Shown: piece after piece, positions 10,155 to 20,429 of the stretch
Layout of the letters: each line of letters begins with the position of its first letter
Numbering within the stretch: the stretch's first letter is position 1
Assembly (NCBI RefSeq): GCF_017876675.1
Contig: NZ_JAGIOI010000001.1
Location: 3,906,001 to 3,970,000, forward strand
Direction: 5' to 3'
DNA: 64,000 nucleotides
DNA from: Arthrobacter stackebrandtii
GTDB lineage: Bacteria; Actinomycetota; Actinomycetes; Actinomycetales; Micrococcaceae
Made by a program: the position numbers and the translations under genes
Notes under the pieces: model-generated
The model's database searches: none
Seen by the model: the letters and a program-made list of their open reading frames with translations, nothing else
Told to the model about the DNA's origin: nothing

Positions 10155-10176
10155 GCCCAAGACAGCCCCGCCCCGA

Positions 10177-10243
10177 CTGTGACGCAGTTGATGCACCAAA
10201 TGAGGCCAAAAATGCCCGAAACGGTGCAACAACCGCGTCACAG
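10177..10243. repeat. 67-nt palindromic intergenic repeat, copy 1
   Basis: Two 21-base arms (10177-10197 and 10223-10243; 19 of 21 positions complementary) enclose a 25-base centre. The arm begins CTGTGACGCAGTTG. A second element with the same 21+25+21 geometry lies at 38852-38918. This copy sits between convergent genes (mshC and the PAC2 gene). Confidence 0.75.
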
Positions 10244-10282
10244 TTCGAAGATGGGGGGCAGGGGAGGGGCTGGGCCAGGCAG

Positions 10283-11164
10283 CTACGGCTGGTCGCGGCC
10301 CCTGCGGCGCAGGTACCGCTCAAACTCCTTGGCGATCGACTCGCCCGTGGCCTCCGGCAGCTCGGCCGTGTCCTTGGCCTCCTCCAGCTGCTGGACGTAT
10401 GCGGCAATTTCCGGGTCGGCGGCCGCCAGCTCGTTGACACCGCGCTCCCACGCCTGGGCGTCCTCGCCGAGGTCGTGGGTGTCCAGCGGCACGTGCAGGA
10501 AGTCCTCAATCCGGTTGAGCAAGGCCAGCTGCGCCTTGGGGGAGGGCGCCTGGGCCACATAGTGCGGCACGGCAGCCCACAGCGAGATCGTTGGCATGCC
10601 CGCCAGCATCGCCACCTCGTTCAGCACCCCGACAATCCCCACGGGACCCTCATATTGCGACTGTTCGAGTCCGAGGTTCTCGGCGAGCTCCTCGTCGTCG
10701 CACGTGGCCGTGACTGGGATGGGGCGGGAGTGCGGGACATCGGCCAGCAGTGCACCCACCAGCAGCAGGTAGTTGACGTTGAGTTCGGCAGCCTTGGCCA
10801 GCAGCTCGGCCGTGTAGGCGCGCCACCGGTACGACGGCTCGATGCCGTGGACCAGGACCACGTCAATGTTGGAGTCGGGGATGGACGCCTTGGTGATCTT
10901 GGTCAGCGGCCACTTGATCTTTCGCCCGCCGCGGGAGGTCAGGCGCACCTCGGGGCGGGTGAACTGGAAATCGTAAAAGTCGTCGGGCTCAATGACGGCC
11001 ACGCGCTTGGCACCCCACAGGCGGTGCAGGTGGGCCAGCGCATCGCTGGCGGCCTCGCCGGCGTCGTTCCAGCCCTCGAAGGCGGCCAGCATGACCGTTA
11101 CGCGGTCCTCGCCGGGCAGCGGATCCAGCATCCGCCTCATTGCTCCATCATCATTTCTGCTCAC
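10283..11164 (-). CDS. PAC2-family protein
   Basis: A 293-residue protein matching the actinobacterial PAC2 (proteasome assembly chaperone 2-like) family: GEDRVTVMLAAFEGWNDAG at the N-terminus, then a central VHGIEPSYRWRAY and GALLADVPHSRP. The family was named for similarity to a eukaryotic proteasome assembly factor; a role with the bacterial proteasome is unproven. Its GTG start at 11164 follows a TAGGGT -10 element by exactly six bases on the minus strand (leaderless). It is divergent from the HAD gene. Confidence 0.85.
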   Translation of the reverse strand: MSRNDDGAMRRMLDPLPGEDRVTVMLAAFEGWNDAGEAASDALAHLHRLWGAKRVAVIEPDDFYDFQFTRPEVRLTSRGGRKIKWPLTKITKASIPDSNIDVVLVHGIEPSYRWRAYTAELLAKAAELNVNYLLLVGALLADVPHSRPIPVTATCDDEELAENLGLEQSQYEGPVGIVGVLNEVAMLAGMPTISLWAAVPHYVAQAPSPKAQLALLNRIEDFLHVPLDTHDLGEDAQAWERGVNELAAADPEIAAYVQQLEEAKDTAELPEATGESIAKEFERYLRRRGRDQP

Positions 11165-11280
11165 AACTCCACCCTACGGCCCCCTTGCCCTGTGTGCACC
11201 ACACCGGCCGCGCGGCGAGCCGGGCGTGCACGTGCCGGGGCGGAACCGGGGGGCCCGCGCAATCCACGTAGACTGGGGGC

Positions 11281-12015
11281 ATGCTTTCACACGCTGCCGA
11301 TGCCCTGTACCCCAGCACACCTGCCGAACCCGCACTCAAAGCCGTCCTGTGGGACATGGACGGAACCCTGGTGGACACCGAACCCTACTGGATTGCCGCC
11401 GAAATGGAGCTCGTGGCCGCCCACGGCGGGCACTGGACCGAGGCCGACGCCATGTCCCTGGTGGGCAATGCGCTGGAATCCACCGCCGCCGTGCTGCAAA
11501 ACGCCGGGGTGGCGCTGTCCACGCGTGAGATCATCGACAACCTCTCCAACTCCGTCATCGCCGGCATCCGCCGCCAGCTGCCGTGGCGCCCGGGTGCCCG
11601 GGAACTCCTCGCCGACCTGCACGCCAGCGGCGTCCGCTGCGCCCTGGTCACCATGAGCGAGCGCCCCATGGCCACGGAGGTCGTCAACGCCCTGGGCAAG
11701 GCCTACTTTGAGTTCCTCATCACGGGGGAGGAAGTGGAGAACGGCAAGCCGCACCCGGAACCGTACCTGCTGGCCGTCGAGCGGCTGCGCCGCAGCGACC
11801 CCTCGCTGACGCTGGCCCACTGCGCAGCGCTCGAGGATTCCGTGCCGGGCGTGGCCTCCGCGATCGCCTCCGGTGTGGCCACCATTGCCATCCCGCACGC
11901 CGTGCCGCTGCCGGAGGACCCGCGCCGCACCACCTGGGACACCCTTTCAGGGAAGACGGCCGACGACGTTGCTGCCGTTGTGCTGGCGCGCGCCGCCGCC
12001 GGGGCTGCTTTGTGA
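11281..12015 (+). CDS. HAD-superfamily hydrolase (phosphoglycolate phosphatase/beta-PGM-like)
   Basis: A 244-residue HAD phosphatase. Motif I is WDMDGTLVD (nucleophile and general acid Asp), motif II is in LVTMSE, motif III Lys is in NGKPHPEPY and motif IV is LEDSVPG. The helical cap between motifs I and II points to subclass IA, which includes phosphoglycolate phosphatases and beta-phosphoglucomutases. The ATG lies six bases after TAGACT (11269-11274), so the message is probably leaderless. The stop overlaps the start of the following protease gene by four bases, which suggests translational coupling. Confidence 0.87.
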   Translation: MLSHAADALYPSTPAEPALKAVLWDMDGTLVDTEPYWIAAEMELVAAHGGHWTEADAMSLVGNALESTAAVLQNAGVALSTREIIDNLSNSVIAGIRRQLPWRPGARELLADLHASGVRCALVTMSERPMATEVVNALGKAYFEFLITGEEVENGKPHPEPYLLAVERLRRSDPSLTLAHCAALEDSVPGVASAIASGVATIAIPHAVPLPEDPRRTTWDTLSGKTADDVAAVVLARAAAGAAL

Positions 12016-13160
12016 GCGGTCCTGCACCGGGCACGAAGCCGCGCCGCGAGGGACTGGTCCTGGGCTCGGTCCGCGGCACCCCCATCATCCTTGCCAACTC
12101 CTGGTTCCTCATTGCTGCCATCACCGTCCTGGTCTTTGGCCCGCAGCTCACCCGACCCTTCGGCAACTGGGCGTACCCGGTGGCGTTCGGCTACGCACTG
12201 CTGCTGTTGTTTTCGGTGCTCATCCATGAACTGGCCCACGCCGTTGCGGCCAAGATGTACGGCTGGCCCACACACAAGATCGTGCTGAACCTGTGGGGCG
12301 GGCACACCGAGTTCGACTTCAGCACCGCCACCCCCGGCAAGGCCCTGGTGGTGGCGTTTGCCGGGCCCGTGGCCAACTTTGTGCTGGCCGGGCTCGGCTG
12401 GCTCGTCAAGCTGGCGCTGCCGGAACCGGCGTCGCTGGGTGTCCTCATTGCCTTCCTGCTGACCAACATCTTCATCTGGGCAAACCTGCTGATCGGCGCC
12501 TTCAACATCCTCCCGGGGCTGCCGCTCGACGGCGGCCGGCTGGTGGAATCGATCGTGTGGAAGAGCACCGGAAGCCAGGAGCGGGGCACCATTGCTGCCG
12601 GCTGGGCCGGCCGGATCATCGTGGTGCTGTTTGCCGTGGGGGTCCTGGCGGTGCCATACCTGACGGGCGGCGAACCGGACCTGACCACCACCTTCATCAT
12701 GATCCTGCTGGCAGGCTTCCTCTGGATGGGCGCCTCGGCCTCCATCAAGGGTGCCGGCATCAGGCTGCGCCTGCCCGGCATCACGGCTGCCGGCCTCGCC
12801 CTCCCGGCGGCCGGCGCCTCCGTCCAGTGCAGCGTGGCCCAGCTGTGGACGCTGCGCGGGGAACACCCGGACGCCCCAATCGTGCTGTTTGGCGCGGACG
12901 GGCGGCCGAACGCCGTCGTTGATGAACACGCCCTGGCGCATGTTCCCCCACAGGCCGCCCCCGGCACACCGGCCACGGCCGTGGCGCGGGCCCTCTCGCC
13001 GGGCGCCTATGTCCCGGAAACCGCGTCAGGCGCCGAGCTGGTGACGTACCTGTCGCAGCTTCCCGACGTCGAATACGCGGTGGTCGACCCCCTGGGCAGG
13101 GTCACCGGCCTGCTCACCCAGGCCAGGGTGGTCGCAGCCATCACGGGCAAGGCCGCCTGA
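12012..13160 (+). CDS. Site-2 protease-family (M50) intramembrane metalloprotease with C-terminal CBS-like region
   Basis: A 382-residue polytopic membrane protein. The zinc-binding HEXXH motif appears as LIHELAHAVAA in one membrane helix, and the partner Asp is in GLPLDGGRLVES in another. Residues from about 265 onward form a soluble part resembling paired CBS domains (PIVLFGADGRPNAVVD, DPLGRVTGLLTQARV). This architecture is typical of actinobacterial Rip-like proteases with a nucleotide-sensing tail; substrates are unknown. The GTG start overlaps the preceding stop (GTGA). It lies just upstream of trmI and arc. Confidence 0.85.
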   Translation: MSGPAPGTKPRREGLVLGSVRGTPIILANSWFLIAAITVLVFGPQLTRPFGNWAYPVAFGYALLLLFSVLIHELAHAVAAKMYGWPTHKIVLNLWGGHTEFDFSTATPGKALVVAFAGPVANFVLAGLGWLVKLALPEPASLGVLIAFLLTNIFIWANLLIGAFNILPGLPLDGGRLVESIVWKSTGSQERGTIAAGWAGRIIVVLFAVGVLAVPYLTGGEPDLTTTFIMILLAGFLWMGASASIKGAGIRLRLPGITAAGLALPAAGASVQCSVAQLWTLRGEHPDAPIVLFGADGRPNAVVDEHALAHVPPQAAPGTPATAVARALSPGAYVPETASGAELVTYLSQLPDVEYAVVDPLGRVTGLLTQARVVAAITGKAA

Positions 13161-13236
13161 GGCCCGCCCCGCCAGCCCCGTCCGCCCCCGGCGGCACCCT
13201 TCATTTTGCGAGCAACAATCACGAACAGGAACTTCC

Positions 13237-14286
13237 ATGAAGCAGCAAGACCCCACAGCAGCCGCACCGCACGGCGCCGACCAGCGCCGCGGCCCCTTCC
13301 GGGCCGGCGAACGCGTCCAACTGACCGACGAGCGCGGCCGCATGAACACAATCACCCTGACACCCGGCACGGCTTACCACACGCACAAGGGCTTCCTCAA
13401 CCATGACCTGCTGATCGGTTCCCCCGAGGGCTGCATCGTGGAGAGCAACGTGGGCCAGCAGTACCAGGCGTTGCGCCCTCTGCTCTCCGACTTTGTGTTG
13501 TCCATGCCGCGCGGTGCAGCCGTCGTGTACCCCAAGGATGCCGGCCAGATCATCACCATGGGCGACATCTACCCCGGCGCGCGCGTCGTTGAGGCCGGCG
13601 TGGGCTCCGGTGCACTGTCCATCTCGCTGCTGCGTGCCGTGGGCGACGACGGCTACCTGCACTCCTTCGAGCGCCGCCAGGAATTCGCCGACATTGCCCG
13701 CGGCAACGTGGAAACCATCTTTGGCGGCCCGCACCCGGCCTGGAAGATCTCACTCGGCGACTTCCAGGACGAGGTCGTGGCCCAGGAAGCCCCCGGCAGC
13801 ATCGACCGCGTGGTCCTTGACATGCTGGCACCCTGGGAATGCCTCGACGCGGTGGCCACCGTGCTGGCTCCCGGCGGCGTGTGGATCAACTACGTCGCCA
13901 CCGTCACCCAGCTCTCCCGCACCGCCGAGGCCATCCGCGCCGACGGCCGCTTCACCGAACCCGACGCCTGGGAATCCATGGTCCGCGGCTGGCACCTGGA
14001 AGGCCTCGCCGTGCGCCCCGACCACCGCATGGTGGCCCACACCGGCTTCCTGATGGTCACCCGCCGGCTTGCCGACGGCGTGACGGGCCTGAACCTGAAG
14101 AAGAAGTCCAAGGGCGAGTTCAGCGCCGAGGACCTCAACGCCTGGACGCCCGAGGCCGTGGGCGAGCCCGCCGTCTCAGACAGGAAACTGCGCCGCGCCG
14201 CCCGCGACGCCTCCTCCACCGTGCAGACCAAGGGCACCAAGTCCAAGGGCGGCGAGGTTCCGGCGGCTCCGGAGCAAGGGCACTAA
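13237..14286 (+). CDS. trmI: tRNA (adenine-58-N1)-methyltransferase TrmI
   Basis: A 349-residue class I SAM methyltransferase that makes m1A58 in the T-loop of tRNA. The N-terminal beta domain is followed by the SAM-binding motif [18 protein letters not shown] and the catalytic segment LDMLAPWE. It corresponds to Rv2118c of Mycobacterium tuberculosis, which likewise precedes the proteasomal ATPase gene. ATG 13237 follows a GGAAC ribosome site. arc starts 38 bases after the stop, so co-transcription into the proteasome cluster is plausible. Confidence 0.92.
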   Translation: MKQQDPTAAAPHGADQRRGPFRAGERVQLTDERGRMNTITLTPGTAYHTHKGFLNHDLLIGSPEGCIVESNVGQQYQALRPLLSDFVLSMPRGAAVVYPKDAGQIITMGDIYPGARVVEAGVGSGALSISLLRAVGDDGYLHSFERRQEFADIARGNVETIFGGPHPAWKISLGDFQDEVVAQEAPGSIDRVVLDMLAPWECLDAVATVLAPGGVWINYVATVTQLSRTAEAIRADGRFTEPDAWESMVRGWHLEGLAVRPDHRMVAHTGFLMVTRRLADGVTGLNLKKKSKGEFSAEDLNAWTPEAVGEPAVSDRKLRRAARDASSTVQTKGTKSKGGEVPAAPEQGH

Positions 14287-14324
14287 ACTCGAAGTACCAG
14301 CCGACTGCGAAAGGTATCCCGGCC

Positions 14325-16115
14325 ATGAGCGACCCCACCCACACCAACCCTGCAACCCCGGAACCGTCGAACCCTGCAGCCACCCCTGCGCCGGGCTCAC
14401 TCGGTGCCAGCTATTCAGCGGGCCCCGGGCAGCAGGCCGTGCTGGAGCGCCAGCTCAATGTGCTGCGGGACAAGGCACGCAACCTTGACCGCCAGCTCGC
14501 CTCGGCAACCACCAACAACTCCAGGCTCGTGGCCATGCTGGAGACTGCCAAGACGGAGATCCTGAAGCTGCGCAGCGCCCTGGAGAACGACGGCGAACCC
14601 CCCTACGGCTTCGGCACCATCCTGGCCATCAATGCGCCCAGGCACGGCACGGGCGGCAACGTCGCGGCAACACGCGAGAGCCTGGACATCTACGCGTCAG
14701 GGCGCAAAATGAGGGTTGGCCTGAGCCCGCTGCTGCGGCTCTCCGAGCTGAGCGTGGGCCAGGAGGTCCTGCTCAACGAGGCGTTCACGGTGATTGCCGG
14801 CCTGGGCTATGAGCAGGTGGGCGAGCTGGTCACCGTCAAGGAACTGCTGGGAACCACCCGCGCCCTGGTCATTGGCCGCGCCGACGAAGAACGCGTGGTT
14901 CGGCTGGCCGGCGCCCTGCAGGGCGCCGTCAAGGTCGGCGATGCCCTGACCGTGGAGGGCCGCACCGGCTATGCGCTCGAAAAGGTGCCGCGTTCAGAGG
15001 TGGAGAACCTGATCCTGGAGGAAGTCCCGGACATCTCCTACTCCGACATTGGCGGGCTCACCTCCCAGATCGAGCAGATCCGCGACGCCGTGGAACTGCC
15101 CTTCCTGCACCCGGACCTCTACCGTGAGCACGGGCTCAAGGCTCCGAAGGGGATCCTGCTGTACGGCCCTCCCGGCTGCGGCAAAACCCTGATCGCCAAG
15201 GCCGTCGCAAACTCCCTTGCCCAGCGCGCAGCAGAGCGTTCCGGGGTCAAGGACCAAAAGAGCTACTTCCTGAACATCAAGGGCCCGGAACTGCTGGACA
15301 AGTATGTGGGGGAGACGGAGCGCCAGATCCGGCTCATCTTCAGCCGTGCCCGTGAGAAGGCCTCTGACGGCAGCGCCGTGGTGGTGTTCTTTGACGAGAT
15401 GGACTCCCTGTTCCGCACACGCGGAACGGGCGTCTCCTCGGATGTTGAAACCACCATCGTGCCCCAGCTCCTGAGCGAGATCGACGGCGTCGAGCGCCTC
15501 GACAACGTCATCGTCATCGGTGCCTCCAACCGCGAGGACATGATCGACCCGGCCATCCTGCGGCCCGGCCGCCTGGATGTGAAGGTCAAGATCCAGCGCC
15601 CCGACGCCGAGGCCGCCGCCGACATTTTCACCAAGTACGTCACCACCTCCCTGCCGTTCCACCCCGACGACGTCGCCGCCAACCACGGGGACCTGCAGGA
15701 AACTGTGGACGCCATGATCCAGCGCACCGTGGAGGCCATGTATGCCACCGACAAGTCCAATGAGTACCTGGAAGTCACCTACGCCAACGGCGACACCGAA
15801 ATGCTCTACTTCAAGGACTTCAACTCCGGTGCGGTGATCCAGAACGTGGTGGACCGGGCCAAGAAGTACGCCATCAAGGACCTGCTGACCAGCGGTGAGA
15901 AGGGCATCCGGATCGAGCACATGCTGCGCGCCGTGGTGGACGAGTTCCGTGAACATGAGGACATGCCGAACACCACCAACCCGGATGACTGGGCCCGCAT
16001 CTCCGGCAAGAAGGGCGAGCGGATCACCTACATCCGCACCATCATCCAGAGCAAGGAGGGCCAGGTCCCGGGCAAGACCCTGGAAACCCTCCCCAACACA
16101 GGGCAGTACCTGTGA
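14325..16115 (+). CDS. arc: Proteasome-associated AAA ATPase ARC/Mpa
   Basis: A 596-residue AAA ATPase that unfolds Pup-tagged proteins and threads them into the 20S core. The order of parts is a proline-rich leader, a coiled coil (about residues 38-90) that binds Pup, OB domains, and the AAA module. Walker A is GPPGCGKT (281-288) and Walker B is FFDEMD (355-360). The chain ends in GQYL, the C-terminal tail that docks into PrcA. ATG 14325 follows an AAAGG site. An upstream in-frame extension would run into trmI and was rejected. The stop overlaps dop by four bases. Confidence 0.96.
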   Translation: MSDPTHTNPATPEPSNPAATPAPGSLGASYSAGPGQQAVLERQLNVLRDKARNLDRQLASATTNNSRLVAMLETAKTEILKLRSALENDGEPPYGFGTILAINAPRHGTGGNVAATRESLDIYASGRKMRVGLSPLLRLSELSVGQEVLLNEAFTVIAGLGYEQVGELVTVKELLGTTRALVIGRADEERVVRLAGALQGAVKVGDALTVEGRTGYALEKVPRSEVENLILEEVPDISYSDIGGLTSQIEQIRDAVELPFLHPDLYREHGLKAPKGILLYGPPGCGKTLIAKAVANSLAQRAAERSGVKDQKSYFLNIKGPELLDKYVGETERQIRLIFSRAREKASDGSAVVVFFDEMDSLFRTRGTGVSSDVETTIVPQLLSEIDGVERLDNVIVIGASNREDMIDPAILRPGRLDVKVKIQRPDAEAAADIFTKYVTTSLPFHPDDVAANHGDLQETVDAMIQRTVEAMYATDKSNEYLEVTYANGDTEMLYFKDFNSGAVIQNVVDRAKKYAIKDLLTSGEKGIRIEHMLRAVVDEFREHEDMPNTTNPDDWARISGKKGERITYIRTIIQSKEGQVPGKTLETLPNTGQYL

Positions 16116-17701
16116 GCGTTGTGCGGGTCATGGGGGCGGAGACCGAATACGGCATCCACGCCCCCGGTGCGGGCCAGTTCAACGCCACCTGGCTGTCCAC
16201 CCAGGTGGTCAACGCCTATTCAAAGTCGACGGCGCACCGCGCCTCGGCCGGCGGGGAGACCCGGTGGGACTACACGGACGAGGATCCGCTGGCCGACGCC
16301 CGCGGCTGGTCCATGGCCCGGGCCGCGGCGCACCCCAGCCAGCTCACCGACACCGAGCTCACCGCAGCCCAGATCGCGCTGGAGGGCGGGGAAACCGGGG
16401 ATCCGTCCCTGCCGCCCATGATGAACATGGTGCTGGGCAACGGGGCGCGGCTCTACGTGGACCACGCCCACCCCGAATACTCCTCGCCCGAGGTCACCAA
16501 CCCACTCGACGCCGTCCGCTGGGACGCGGCCGGGGACCTGGTGGCCCTGGCCGCCGTCAGGCGCATCGCCGCCACGCCCGGGATGCCCGGGGTGAACCTG
16601 TACAAGAACAACACGGACAACAAGGCGGTCTCCTACGGCAGCCACGAGAACTACCTGATGCCGCGCGGCGTGCCGTTCCAGAACATTGTTTCCGGGCTAA
16701 CCCCGTTCTTCGCCACCCGCGCCGTCATGTGCGGGGCCGGCAGGGTGGGGCTGGGCCAGGACGGCTCCGGGGCGGGCTTCCAGATCAGCCAGCGGGCCGA
16801 CTTCTTCGAGGCGGAGGTGGGACTGGAAACCACCATCCGCCGCCCCATCATCAACACCCGCGACGAGCCGCACGCCGTGGCCGACAAGTACCGGCGCCTG
16901 CACGTGATCATCGGCGACGCCAACCTCAGCCAGGTCTCCAACTACCTCAAGTTCGGCACCACGGCGCTGGTCCTGGACATGATTGAGCACGGCACCGCAC
17001 CCGTGCTCCGGTTCGCCGACCCCGTGGCGACGCTGCGCGCCGTCAGCCACGACTGGGAACTGCGCGGCAAGCACCTCCTGGCCGACGGCAGCGCCGTCAC
17101 CGCCCTCGAAGTGCAGTGGCGCTACCTCAATGCCGCCAAGGAACACTGCGCCGCCAACGGCTCCAGCCACCCTGAGACGGGCGACGGCCACACGGCCGCC
17201 GTGCTGGCCAAGTGGGAGGAAGTCCTGGACGGACTGGGGCGCGACCCCATGTCGCTGGCCGGCCAGCTGGAATGGGTGGCCAAGCTCAACCTGCTGCAGC
17301 AGTACCGGACCCGTGACGGCATGGCCTGGGACGACCCCCGGCTGGGATTGATCGACCTGCAGTGGTCCGACATCAGGCCGGAAAAGGGGCTGTACTACAA
17401 GCTGCTGGAACGAGGGCGCATGGAGCGGATGGTCAGCGACGAATCCATCGCGGCGGCCGTCGAATCACCGCCGTCGGACACCCGCGCCTACTTCCGGGGC
17501 CGCTGCATCCAGCAGTTCGGCGCCAATGTTGTGGGGGCCAGCTGGGATTCGGTCATTTTCGAGCTGCCGTCCCTGCGCCGCCTGCAGCGTGTGTCCACCA
17601 AGGAGCCGCTGCGCGGCAACAAGGAGCTGACCCAGCCCCTTTTTGACCGCCACCAGCATTTGGAAGACTTCCTCGCCGAGTTGGTGTCAGGTTCCGTCTA
17701 A
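16112..17701 (+). CDS. dop: Deamidase/depupylase Dop
   Basis: A 529-residue carboxylate-amine-ligase-like enzyme. It converts the C-terminal Gln of Pup to Glu and also removes Pup from substrates. The N-terminal MGAETEYGI contains the metal-binding Glu (residue 10). The phosphate and Pup-binding segments include [19 protein letters not shown] and HVIIGDAN, all shared with PafA. The extra insert after residue 40 relative to PafA is the Dop-specific loop. The GTG start at 16112 overlaps the arc stop as GTGA. Dop is required here because the encoded Pup ends in Gln. Confidence 0.95.
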   Translation: MSVVRVMGAETEYGIHAPGAGQFNATWLSTQVVNAYSKSTAHRASAGGETRWDYTDEDPLADARGWSMARAAAHPSQLTDTELTAAQIALEGGETGDPSLPPMMNMVLGNGARLYVDHAHPEYSSPEVTNPLDAVRWDAAGDLVALAAVRRIAATPGMPGVNLYKNNTDNKAVSYGSHENYLMPRGVPFQNIVSGLTPFFATRAVMCGAGRVGLGQDGSGAGFQISQRADFFEAEVGLETTIRRPIINTRDEPHAVADKYRRLHVIIGDANLSQVSNYLKFGTTALVLDMIEHGTAPVLRFADPVATLRAVSHDWELRGKHLLADGSAVTALEVQWRYLNAAKEHCAANGSSHPETGDGHTAAVLAKWEEVLDGLGRDPMSLAGQLEWVAKLNLLQQYRTRDGMAWDDPRLGLIDLQWSDIRPEKGLYYKLLERGRMERMVSDESIAAAVESPPSDTRAYFRGRCIQQFGANVVGASWDSVIFELPSLRRLQRVSTKEPLRGNKELTQPLFDRHQHLEDFLAELVSGSV

Positions 17702-17754
17702 AGATAAGTTGGACGAACATCCATTCGTTTGACTATCCATTTCCCGGGGGAAAC

Positions 17755-18477
17755 ATGCCTTCAGCACGTTCGTCTTTCATCGCTGCCACCGCCACTGCCG
17801 CCGTCCTGGCCCTTTCCGCCTGTGGCAGCCCTGCAGCGACGGACAACGGCAGCAGCCAGGAAGCCAAAAAGGAGCAGGTCAAGGCCAAGGTCCTCACTGC
17901 CGCCGAGCTTGAGCAGATTGTCGGCTCGCTGACCAACGCCGCGGGGGAGTCCGCCGAGGTCATGCCCGCCTCTGCCCTGGAGGGCAGCGACGAGCTCTCC
18001 AAGAAGCTTTTTGAAAACGCGAAAGTTACCCCGGCCTCCTGCAAGGACGCCAACCAGACCAGCCTGGACCTGCCCGAGGGCACGGTCTCGGCCGCCGGCA
18101 GCTGGGTGGACCTGGAAACCTCCGGGGCAACCGTGGTCACACTTGTTTCCGGAGATCCCGCCGCCCTGGGCGAACTGGCCTCCTCCACCAACGACAGGCG
18201 CGCCGAATGCGGCGAGTTCACCCTGGAGGTCTCGGGCATGACCATCAAGACCACCATCACCGAGGCGGAAGCGGACACCTCAGCCGAGGAGGACGCCGCC
18301 TTCATGATCAGCCAGGAGCTCTCCGTCGGCACCGTGACGAAGACCGCCGTCGTGGAAGCCACCCAGGGCGCCGTCACCGTCAACGCCACCCAGGTCTCCG
18401 GCGGCTCCGAAACCCCCAGCATCAGCGAACTCTCGGAACTGGTCAACAAGACCTTGGCGGCGGTTGCCGCCAAGTAG
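17755..18477 (+). CDS. Putative secreted lipoprotein inside the Pup cluster
   Basis: A 240-residue protein with a type II signal peptide. A positively charged start and hydrophobic stretch end in the lipobox LSAC (Cys about residue 22). A Lys/Gln/Glu-rich linker follows, then a globular domain containing two conserved-looking Cys (in TPASCKDAN and RAECGEF). It may resemble the sensor domain seen outside the membrane in some actinobacterial kinases and lipoproteins, but I cannot name a family with confidence. It sits between dop and pup on the same strand, 53 bases after dop. Function and link to the proteasome are unknown. Confidence 0.75.
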   Translation: MPSARSSFIAATATAAVLALSACGSPAATDNGSSQEAKKEQVKAKVLTAAELEQIVGSLTNAAGESAEVMPASALEGSDELSKKLFENAKVTPASCKDANQTSLDLPEGTVSAAGSWVDLETSGATVVTLVSGDPAALGELASSTNDRRAECGEFTLEVSGMTIKTTITEAEADTSAEEDAAFMISQELSVGTVTKTAVVEATQGAVTVNATQVSGGSETPSISELSELVNKTLAAVAAK

Positions 18478-18593
18478 CCGCGGCCCGCGTCCAAGCCGAA
18501 CCCCTGAACGCAGGCAAACCGGGGGTGTCCGTGGCAGGATGGATTGTAGGCACCGGAGCCGGTGCCCACGAACCACGCATATAAGGACGCATC

Positions 18594-18800
18594 ATGGCTT
18601 CACAGGAACAGAAAAACGTCTCCTCGCGTACCGAAGAGGAACATGTTGAGGATGTGCCGCTGCCCGCGCCGTCCCCCGACTCGGCCGCTGCGCAGGCTGC
18701 AACGTCCGGCGTGGACGACCTCCTCGACGAGATCGACGGCGTGCTGGAGAGCAACGCCGAGGAGTTTGTGCGCGGATTCGTCCAAAAGGGCGGACAGTAG
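18594..18800 (+). CDS. pup: Prokaryotic ubiquitin-like protein Pup
   Basis: A 68-residue, mostly disordered and acidic protein. The C-terminal half ([19 protein letters not shown]) is the helix that binds the ARC coiled coil. It ends RGFVQKGGQ, so the terminal Gln must be deamidated by Dop before PafA can ligate Pup to a lysine on a target. ATG 18594 follows AAGGA. prcB begins five bases after its stop, forming the usual pup-prcB-prcA operon. Confidence 0.97.
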   Translation: MASQEQKNVSSRTEEEHVEDVPLPAPSPDSAAAQAATSGVDDLLDEIDGVLESNAEEFVRGFVQKGGQ

Positions 18801-18805
18801 CCGCC

Positions 18806-19627
18806 ATGGGCGGCCAGGTGGGGCGGGGGTTCCCGGCGCTGGAAGCCGGGGGCACCTCGTCGTCGTTCTTTGACCATGTGAGCCGCAGCAATCCAGAACT
18901 GCTGCCGTTCCGCACAAGCATGGGCCCCGGCCAACTGCCTGCAACCCCGCACGGGACCACCATCGTGGCGCTCTCGTTTGCCGGCGGCGTGCTGATGGCG
19001 GGAGACCGGCGCGCCACCATGGGTTCCATGATCGCCAACCGGCACATTGAAAAGGTGTTCCCGGCGGACCGGCATTCTGTGCTCGGCATTGCCGGGACGG
19101 CCGGGATCGCCATCGACATTGTGCGCCTGTTCCAGGTGGAGCTGGAGCACTACGAGAAGATCGAGGGCACACAGCTGAGCTTGGAGGGCAAGGCCAACCG
19201 GCTTGGCGCCATGATCCGGGCCAACCTGCCCATGGCGCTGCAGGGCCTCTCAGTGGTTCCGCTGTTTGCCGGCGTCGAGGCGGGCGAGCCTGCCGGCCGG
19301 CTGTTTTCCTACGACGTCACCGGCGGGCGCTACGAGGAGCTGGAGCACCACAGCGTGGGCTCCGGTTCCGTGTTTGCCCGCGGTGCGCTCAAGAAGCTGT
19401 GGCGTCCCGGGCTGAGCGCGGACGAGGCCGTTGCGGTGGCCGTCGAGTCGCTCATTGACGCCTCCGACGACGACTCCGCCACGGGCGGGCCGGACCTGGT
19501 CCGGCAGTTGTGGCCCGTGGTGTACCTGGTGACGGCCGACGGCGCCGCCCGGGTTGGGCAGGACGCCCTGGCCGCCGTGGTGGAAGCCATTGTGGCCCGT
19601 CGCACGGCCGAACGCAGGGAGGCCTAG
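18806..19627 (+). CDS. prcB: 20S proteasome beta subunit PrcB
   Basis: A 273-residue Ntn hydrolase precursor. Cleavage between Gly50 and Thr51 in PHGTTIVAL would expose the catalytic N-terminal threonine, leaving a 50-residue propeptide. The GDRRATMGS and [12 protein letters not shown] segments and Lys/Asp residues of the active site fit the family. Fourteen copies form the two inner rings of the chamber that degrades pupylated proteins in the cytosol. It begins five bases after pup and ends one base before prcA, so the genes are likely translated from one message. Confidence 0.96.
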   Translation: MGGQVGRGFPALEAGGTSSSFFDHVSRSNPELLPFRTSMGPGQLPATPHGTTIVALSFAGGVLMAGDRRATMGSMIANRHIEKVFPADRHSVLGIAGTAGIAIDIVRLFQVELEHYEKIEGTQLSLEGKANRLGAMIRANLPMALQGLSVVPLFAGVEAGEPAGRLFSYDVTGGRYEELEHHSVGSGSVFARGALKKLWRPGLSADEAVAVAVESLIDASDDDSATGGPDLVRQLWPVVYLVTADGAARVGQDALAAVVEAIVARRTAERREA

Positions 19628-19628
19628 C

Positions 19629-20384
19629 ATGGCACAGCAATTTTACGTTTCTCCTGAACAGGTCATGAAGGACCGGGCCGACTTTGCCCGCAAGGGCATT
19701 GCCCGCGGCAAGTCGGTGGTGGTGCTCAGCTGCCGGGACGGGATCGCCCTCGTGGCGGAAAACCCTTCGCCCACACTGCACAAGATTGGTGAGATCTACG
19801 ACCGGATCGCCTTCGCCGCCGTCGGCAAGTACAACGAATTTGAGAGCCTGCGCCAGGCCGGAGTTCGCTATGCCGACGTCCGCGGCTACTCCTACGACCG
19901 GGTGGACGTCACGGCCCGCGGCCTCGCGAGCGTCTATGCGCAGAGCCTGGGCACGGTGTTCACGGCCGAGCAGAAGCCCTTCGAGGTGGAGCTGGCGGTT
20001 GCCGAGGTGGGGGAGTCCGAGTCCGGTGACCACATTTTCCGGCTGAACTTTGATGGTTCCATCGCGGACGAAAGCGGCTTCCTGGCCATGGGCGGGCAGG
20101 CGGAGACTGTCCAAGCCGCCCTGGCTGCGCAGTGGCAGCGCGGGGCCGGCATGGCCCAGGCGCTGCGCTGGGCCGTGGCGGCGCTCGAGTCCCCGCACGC
20201 ACAGGCAGCTGCGGCCGCGTCCGGTGCACCGTCACCTGGCGGATCCGGCGGGGCGCACCTGCCGGCCGCCTCACTTGAGGTGGCGGTGCTGGAGCGCAAG
20301 GCGGCGGCGGAGCGGGGCACGCACCGCACCTTCCGGCGCCTCAGCGACGACGAAGTGGCCCTGGCGCTGGCCGCCGGAAGCTAG
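19629..20384 (+). CDS. prcA: 20S proteasome alpha subunit PrcA
   Basis: A 251-residue outer-ring subunit of the 20S proteasome. The N-terminal [20 protein letters not shown] forms the gate and H0 helix, and [20 protein letters not shown] starts the Ntn fold. The Ala/Gly-rich C-terminal tail from about residue 190 is typical of actinobacterial alpha subunits. It lacks the catalytic Thr of PrcB. The ATG at 19629 is one base after the prcB stop; the frame extends upstream into prcB but that extension is non-coding. The ARC GQYL tail is expected to dock between alpha subunits. Confidence 0.95.
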   Translation: MAQQFYVSPEQVMKDRADFARKGIARGKSVVVLSCRDGIALVAENPSPTLHKIGEIYDRIAFAAVGKYNEFESLRQAGVRYADVRGYSYDRVDVTARGLASVYAQSLGTVFTAEQKPFEVELAVAEVGESESGDHIFRLNFDGSIADESGFLAMGGQAETVQAALAAQWQRGAGMAQALRWAVAALESPHAQAAAAASGAPSPGGSGGAHLPAASLEVAVLERKAAAERGTHRTFRRLSDDEVALALAAGS

Positions 20385-20429
20385 AGACGCAACACTTTTT
20401 CAACCCTTCCCTTTAAGGAGACACACCCG

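Noticed and set aside
10177-10243. Start of a CRISPR array
   Set aside because: Only one inverted repeat with no regularly spaced direct repeats and no cas genes; it is a dispersed palindrome.
13839-14324. An N-terminal extension of ARC into trmI
   Set aside because: The frame is open, but the extension is Arg-rich and overlaps trmI. ATG 14325 has a ribosome site and gives the known ARC N-terminus.
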